Origin: Bacillota bacterium
GTDB taxonomy: Bacteria > Bacillota > Clostridia > Christensenellales > Aristaeellaceae
DNA length: 26,212 nt
Direction: 5' to 3'
Assembly (NCBI GenBank): GCA_009787135.1
Contig: WRGP01000250.1
Coordinates: forward strand, 1 to 26,212
Shown here one piece after another: positions 22,016 through 26,212 of this stretch; the first letter of the stretch is position 1, and the number at the start of each line of letters is the position of its first letter. A program made the position numbers and the translations under genes. Below the pieces are notes generated by a model, which worked only from the letters and a program-made list of their open reading frames with translations, searched no databases and was not told where the DNA came from.

Positions 22016-23056
22016 TCAGGTGATGTTAGTGGTTCCGCGTTCAACCCATTCTCCGGAGAAAACAACATTGATAGGCATCACATGGCCGCCAAGCACGCCC
22101 ATCAGTGTAGACACGCAATTCTGGCAAAGGGATTGCAATTTGTTGTCTATGGACGAAAGCTCGGGCTCCGTACACAGGCAGAGGGAGGAATTGTTAAAGC
22201 CCACAATCTGTAAGTCCTCGGGAATGCTTCTGCCGGCGGCCTTCGCGTATTTCAAAACGCCCACGGCCATATCGTCGGTGGCGGTCATCACCGCGTCAAA
22301 CACGAGGCCCTCTTTGACCGCGTTTTCCAAAATCGTTTTAACCTCCTGAATCCCATCGCCGTACCTGCATTCGATTATCAATTCCTTTTGAACCGGCAGG
22401 CCCATGGATTCGTAGGCCTGCCTATAGCCCTCCAACTTTTTCATGCCCGAATAGGTTTTTGCCTGCTGGAGATAAAGCACGCGCCGCCTTCCCGCTTCCA
22501 GCAGCTTTTGGGTAACGTTCATGGTGGCCGCCTTGTCGTCGCAATAGGCGCAATATATATTTTCTCCGTCCAGGCGGGCATTTAAGATCATCACCGGGGT
22601 TTTTTGCGCCGCGGAGCGGATGTATGTGTTTTGCTCTTTGTCCATGCTCACATAATTGGAGCCGACCAAAATGATCCCGTCCACACGCTTGGAGAGCAGT
22701 AGATCCAGGCTCTTTTTCCGGTTTTTATGAAGAAAGCCCGTGCAGCACAGCAAGGAATCATATCCGTTATCGCGCAGGGCCTTTTCCAAAAAAGAAATCG
22801 CCTCCGCCATAAAGGCGTCGGAAACATCCGCGCACAAGAGGCCGATGGTTTTCATTGTATTCAGTCCCAGCCCGCGGGCAAACACATTGGGGGTATAGCC
22901 GCAATCCTCCATGACCTGGAGGATTCTCTTTCGCGTTTTGTCGCTCACAGAGCGGCTTCCATTGATGACCCGCGAGACCGTCGCGATGGATACGCCCGAT
23001 TTTTTTGAAATATCATAAATCGTCGTCACATGATCTTCATTCACCGAACCGCTCAC
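22016..23056 (-). CDS. LacI-family regulator of the galacturonate locus
   Basis: The 346-residue protein has a LacI helix-turn-helix (TTIYDISKKSGVSIATVSRVINGSRSVS) from about residue 11. The hinge is CGYTPNVFARGL, and a sensor domain follows with DGIILVGSNY, a central YCDDKAATMNVTQKLLEAGRRRVLYLQ and QIVGFNNSSL. The first in-frame start is the GTG at 23056, overlapping the upstream stop (GTGA). Conserved sequence begins ten codons later, so a GTG at 23041 or 23026 is also possible. It is encoded among KDG-pathway genes and most likely controls this operon and uxaB-uxaA through the palindrome at 16934. Confidence 0.88.
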   Translation of the reverse strand: MSGSVNEDHVTTIYDISKKSGVSIATVSRVINGSRSVSDKTRKRILQVMEDCGYTPNVFARGLGLNTMKTIGLLCADVSDAFMAEAISFLEKALRDNGYDSLLCCTGFLHKNRKKSLDLLLSKRVDGIILVGSNYVSMDKEQNTYIRSAAQKTPVMILNARLDGENIYCAYCDDKAATMNVTQKLLEAGRRRVLYLQQAKTYSGMKKLEGYRQAYESMGLPVQKELIIECRYGDGIQEVKTILENAVKEGLVFDAVMTATDDMAVGVLKYAKAAGRSIPEDLQIVGFNNSSLCLCTEPELSSIDNKLQSLCQNCVSTLMGVLGGHVMPINVVFSGEWVERGTTNIT

Positions 23057-23904
23057 CTCGTTTCAGCCAGGCCTGAAAGCTGTACGGCCAAAGCCGCCCG
23101 CACCCGGCTGGCGTTGGATGGGTCGGTATTCTCCAGCGTGATCGGCATGTGCTCATGAGCCGCGGCGAAACGCAAAATGCTCTCCCCTTTCATCTCGCCC
23201 ATTCCCGCCGCCACCGTTTTGAATTCGCCCCCCGCCGCTTGATAATCCTTCCAGTGGATCACCTCAATATCCTTGCCAAGAAGTGCCAGGGCTTCCGTAA
23301 AGATCTCCTCCTGAGAGGCGGCGTTGCCCGCGTTCAATAGATTGACGGGATCCAGGATGATTTTGCACTGCGGGGAACGGAACGCCTCCAAAACCGCTTT
23401 TGCGCTTTGGGGCGTATGCACAATGTGGCGGCAAACCGGCTCAATCGCGAGGGGGACGTTCACCTCTTCCGCCGCTTTCACTACCGGCCAAAGGCGTTCG
23501 ATGAACAGCTTCAGGGAATCCTCGGGGAAGCGTTCCGGCGCTTCGCCATGCGCTTTAGCAGGCGCTCCGGTTTCCGTTCCCACCACCTTTGCGCCAATCC
23601 AAGCCGCAAAACGCAGATGCGAAAGATAGCATTCCGTAGTGATTTTCAGTTCCGCCTCGTCCGGCGTCGCCAAATTCAGGTAGCACCCCAGCACAGCCGC
23701 CTGTAAGCCATGGCGCGTGAGCAGCCCGCGAACCGTTTTCGCATAGGCCCGTGTGAGGCGCAACCGGGCGTCTTGCATGGAGAAATCCGGCACCACCTTG
23801 CTAAGCGCCAGATGAACACAGGTAAACCCAAGCTCACGCGCCCTGATCAGCTTCTCCTCCAGGCCCTGCCCGTCCAAATCATGCAAGCGAATCCCAATGT
23901 TCAA
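23053..23904 (-). CDS. Sugar phosphate isomerase/epimerase-like TIM-barrel protein
   Basis: The 283-residue protein has the xylose-isomerase-like TIM-barrel (AP endonuclease 2) fold. Candidate metal ligands are in the usual places: E155 in PLAIEP, D185 in IILDPVN, H217 in VIHWKD and E258 in ITLEN. Such enzymes isomerise or epimerise sugars and sugar acids. The substrate is unknown; context suggests a galacturonate-derived or pectin side-chain sugar. The start appears to be TTG at 23904, with GGGGGTGATG shortly upstream and 6 bases after the GH28 stop. It overlaps the LacI gene by 4 bases. Confidence 0.8.
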   Translation of the reverse strand: MNIGIRLHDLDGQGLEEKLIRARELGFTCVHLALSKVVPDFSMQDARLRLTRAYAKTVRGLLTRHGLQAAVLGCYLNLATPDEAELKITTECYLSHLRFAAWIGAKVVGTETGAPAKAHGEAPERFPEDSLKLFIERLWPVVKAAEEVNVPLAIEPVCRHIVHTPQSAKAVLEAFRSPQCKIILDPVNLLNAGNAASQEEIFTEALALLGKDIEVIHWKDYQAAGGEFKTVAAGMGEMKGESILRFAAAHEHMPITLENTDPSNASRVRAALAVQLSGLAETR

Positions 23905-23910
23905 ATCCCA

Positions 23911-25470
23911 TCACCCCCTTTGCTCATAGCGCGAAACATTTTCCATGCGGAGGGTCTTCCCTTCGGCTCCGTAAACGTTCACGTTTTGGAGCGATAAAAA
24001 TTCGATGTTTACCGCCACGATGCCCTGCCGCGCGCAAGGCGCTACCCCGTCCGCCATCACGGGCACGTCCGCCTGGGCGTCTTGCGCGAAAGCGATGTTT
24101 ACATCCCGCATCACAACAGAGCCAATCGGGCGTTCCGGCAATCCCAGAAAATAGGCCGCCGCCGCGTGACAGCCTTCGCACTCGATCCGTTCAAAAACCA
24201 GGGACCTGATCTTCGGGGTTGCCTCTTCCAAGGGCCGGGTCCCGCGGTCTTGCACCTCAGGCGCATGTCCGTCCGGATCGCAAAAGTAGAAACAATTCGC
24301 CGTGAAAGGTGTTTTCACATTCCGCATTTGAATGCGCTGAAATATGACGCTGTCAATCACCGCGTTTTTGCCGCGCCCCCGGCGTGTTTTGATTCTGAGG
24401 CCTCGGTCCGTGTCATGAAATTCGCAATCCTCCACCAGAATGTCTCGAATTCCCCCGGACATCTCACTGCCAAGGGTCACCGCCCCATGGCCGTCTCCCA
24501 TCTCGCAATGGCTGATCCTCACCCTCTCACAGGGGGTGGCATATGTATCGCCCATATACCGCTTGCCGGATTTCAGGGCGACGCAATCGTCCCCCACAGA
24601 AAAGCAAACGCCTTTGATTTCCACATCCGCGCAGGAATCCGGGTTGACGCCGTCGGTGTTCGGGCTGTTCTTTGGCGAGCGGATCTGCGTCGCCAGGATT
24701 CGTATCCGCTGGCTGAACCAGGGATGAACATGCCACGCGGGGCTGTTTTGTATCGTGATTCCCGCCAGCGTTATGTCTGCGCAATGGTTCAAAAAAACCA
24801 TGCGCGGACGCCGTGCCCCCCGTATGCTTTTTACATCCTTCCACCAGTTCTCTGTATTCGCCATGCCATCCAGAACACCTTCGCCATAGATCTGTACATT
24901 TTCAATATGGATGCCCGTGAGCAGCGAGGCAAACATGGGAAGCGGGTTCCCCTCCCATGTGCCTAGAAGGTATTCGGCGCGTTCATCCGTGCTTGTGATC
25001 GCCCCTGGAAGGATGGGCAGCCCCTCCCGGTTGGGAATGCCCGCGAGCACCGCGCCTTTCCCCACTTCCAGCCGAAGTCCGCTTTTGAGAAAGAGGTGGG
25101 ATACGCGATACGTTCCTTCGGGAATCCACACGCGGCTTTCCGGAGGGCAGGCCTCAATGGCCGCCTGAATCGCCGCCGTGTCGTTGGCACTTCCATCACC
25201 CTTGGCGCCGAATGCCCGCACATTTAGGGTGACAAACTCATGGGGCGTTGTAAACAACAGGGATTCGGCCCTGCCATCCCCATCTTCCGCGCGGAGGGTA
25301 TAGGCTGTTTCGGGCGCCAGGCCGAAAATTGGCGTCACCACATGCGTAACGGCCGCAACCTTCTTTTCATTCAGCCATAGACAATGCGGCTGCAATGATC
25401 GGTGCAGGCCGCCATCCTCTATGCTCACCACGGCGCACCGCGCCGTAAGCCATTCCAATGCCAGCTTCAT
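23911..25470 (-). CDS. GH28 polygalacturonase (probable intracellular exo-acting enzyme)
   Basis: The 519-residue protein has an N-terminal fibronectin-III-like domain (about 1-80), then the right-handed beta-helix of GH28. All four signature sites are present: NTDG (271-274), GDD (293-295), GHG (327-329) and RIK (359-361), so the catalytic aspartates D273, D294 and D295 are in place. It hydrolyses alpha-1,4 bonds between galacturonate units or modified residues. There is no signal peptide, and the N-terminal fibronectin-like domain is common in exo-acting bacterial forms. It probably trims oligogalacturonides after import by the ABC system of the next gene upstream. AAAGGA lies about 10 bases before the ATG. 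Confidence 0.9.
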   Translation of the reverse strand: MKLALEWLTARCAVVSIEDGGLHRSLQPHCLWLNEKKVAAVTHVVTPIFGLAPETAYTLRAEDGDGRAESLLFTTPHEFVTLNVRAFGAKGDGSANDTAAIQAAIEACPPESRVWIPEGTYRVSHLFLKSGLRLEVGKGAVLAGIPNREGLPILPGAITSTDERAEYLLGTWEGNPLPMFASLLTGIHIENVQIYGEGVLDGMANTENWWKDVKSIRGARRPRMVFLNHCADITLAGITIQNSPAWHVHPWFSQRIRILATQIRSPKNSPNTDGVNPDSCADVEIKGVCFSVGDDCVALKSGKRYMGDTYATPCERVRISHCEMGDGHGAVTLGSEMSGGIRDILVEDCEFHDTDRGLRIKTRRGRGKNAVIDSVIFQRIQMRNVKTPFTANCFYFCDPDGHAPEVQDRGTRPLEEATPKIRSLVFERIECEGCHAAAAYFLGLPERPIGSVVMRDVNIAFAQDAQADVPVMADGVAPCARQGIVAVNIEFLSLQNVNVYGAEGKTLRMENVSRYEQRG

Positions 25471-25477
25471 CCCAGGC

Positions 25478-26212
25478 CTATCCTTTCACCGAACCTGCCG
25501 AGATGCCTTCCACAAATTGATTCTGCGCCAAAAAGAACACAACCAGCGACGGAACGATGGAAATCAGCGAGATGGCCAGCACGCGGTTCCACTCAAAGCC
25601 ATTGTCCGCGTCCATGGACAGCTTCACATAAATCGTCGCGGGATAGCGGGCAGGCGTATTCACATACAATAGCGGCCCCATAAAATCATTGTTCGACCAC
25701 ATAAACTGAAAGAGCGCCACCGAAATGATCGCGGGCCTCAGCATGGGCGCGATGACTTTAAGCAGCGTCTGCATGGAGTTGCAGCCGTCAATCGTTGCCG
25801 CCTCATCCATCTCTTTGGGAATGGAGCGCATGAACTGGATCAGCAGGAACACAAAGTAGGTTTCCGAGGCAAACAACGCGGGAAGCACAATCGGCAGATA
25901 CCAGGGAGAATCTACCCAGCCAAGGCCAATGTACATCTTGAATTGCGGCACATTGAGCACCACCTGGGGCAGAAAGAGCGTGCTCATCAGGATAGCGAAA
26001 AGGACCCGCTTCCCCTTAAACTGAAAGCGCCCGAACCCATAGGCCGTCAGCACGGAGGAAAGGATGGTGAAGACGACCTTGGGAATGATGATCTTATAGG
26101 TGTTTACCATGGATTTGAGCAGATCAATGTCCCCGCCATAGCTCTTGAACGCGTTCTGATAGCCGGTGAAGACGGGCGCCTTGGGGATGATATGCATCCC
26201 GGTAAAAATTTC
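25478..26212 (-). CDS. ABC sugar permease, MalG-like, N-terminus outside the window
   Basis: The frame stays open through the right edge: EIFTG precedes the first visible Met, which matches the usual permease text, so the gene is cut rather than starting at 26197. The 244 visible residues carry five or so hydrophobic helices, the EAA loop (KEMDEAATIDGCNSMQTLLKVIAPMLRP), and the standard C-terminus NQFVEGISAGSVKG. It is the inner-membrane half of a CUT1 importer, by context for oligogalacturonides. Its partner permease and binding protein should lie just beyond the window. Its stop is 7 bases from the GH28 start. Confidence 0.92.
   Translation of the reverse strand, partial: EIFTGMHIIPKAPVFTGYQNAFKSYGGDIDLLKSMVNTYKIIIPKVVFTILSSVLTAYGFGRFQFKGKRVLFAILMSTLFLPQVVLNVPQFKMYIGLGWVDSPWYLPIVLPALFASETYFVFLLIQFMRSIPKEMDEAATIDGCNSMQTLLKVIAPMLRPAIISVALFQFMWSNNDFMGPLLYVNTPARYPATIYVKLSMDADNGFEWNRVLAISLISIVPSLVVFFLAQNQFVEGISAGSVKG

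Noticed and set aside
1..26212. Mobile elements, tRNA genes, CRISPR arrays and phage or defence genes
   Set aside because: I found no transposase or integrase motifs, no regularly spaced identical repeats, no tRNA-like cloverleaf and no defence-type domain in any convincing frame.

Overview
The window looks like a chromosomal segment from a moderately GC-rich Clostridia-type member of the Bacillota. The signs are strong purine-rich ribosome binding sites, sigma-A-like promoters, CUT1-type sugar ABC permeases, an Rrf2-cysK sulfur locus, and an aldolase-VOC KdgA fusion that I recall from Clostridia. I cannot assign a genus. I see no rRNA, tRNA, CRISPR array, insertion sequence or phage gene.

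Layout. (1) 1-4.1 kb, minus strand: a truncated gene at the left edge, a pyridoxamine-phosphate-oxidase-like protein, a flavin reductase, a WYL regulator overlapping a GH18 glycosidase, and a HAD hydrolase with its own promoter. (2) 4.25-7.3 kb, minus strand: a MacB/LolD-like ABC ATPase and its double-FtsX permease. (3) 7.5-9.7 kb, minus strand: a sulfur locus with an Rrf2 regulator (TTG start), intact cysK, and then the wreck of an operon. A possible 3' gene remnant is followed by the first 58 codons of a sulfite reductase-like gene, fused directly to the last third of a sulfonate/taurine-type ABC ATPase gene. (4) 9.8-16.7 kb, plus strand: a starch/maltodextrin operon of a secreted triple starch-binding-module protein, an intrinsic terminator, a lipoprotein sugar-binding protein, two permeases, a cytoplasmic GH13 neopullulanase/cyclomaltodextrinase and a LacI regulator. 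No MalK-type ATPase is present, so one must be supplied from elsewhere. (5) 16.9-26.2 kb: a galacturonate/pectin locus of two convergent units. The plus-strand unit is uxaB-uxaA behind a sigma-A promoter with a perfect LacI-type palindrome. The minus-strand unit runs from the right edge: ABC permease (cut by the window end), intracellular GH28, TIM-barrel isomerase, LacI regulator, kdgA fused to a VOC domain, and kdgK.

How the genes work together. In region 4 the secreted protein may hold starch near the cell, the ABC system imports maltodextrins and the GH13 enzyme cleaves them inside. In region 5 imported oligogalacturonides would be trimmed by GH28 to galacturonate. After isomerisation (no uxaC is visible here), UxaB makes altronate, UxaA makes 2-keto-3-deoxygluconate, KdgK phosphorylates it and KdgA splits it to pyruvate and glyceraldehyde 3-phosphate.

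The most notable observations are the double-truncation gene fusion downstream of cysK, the shared operator-like sequence at the rrf2 and cysK promoters, the CBM-only starch-capture protein separated from its transporter genes by a terminator, the nested inverted repeats between the WYL regulator and the flavin reductase, and the palindromic operator in front of uxaB. All family assignments come from reading motifs by eye; no database search was run.
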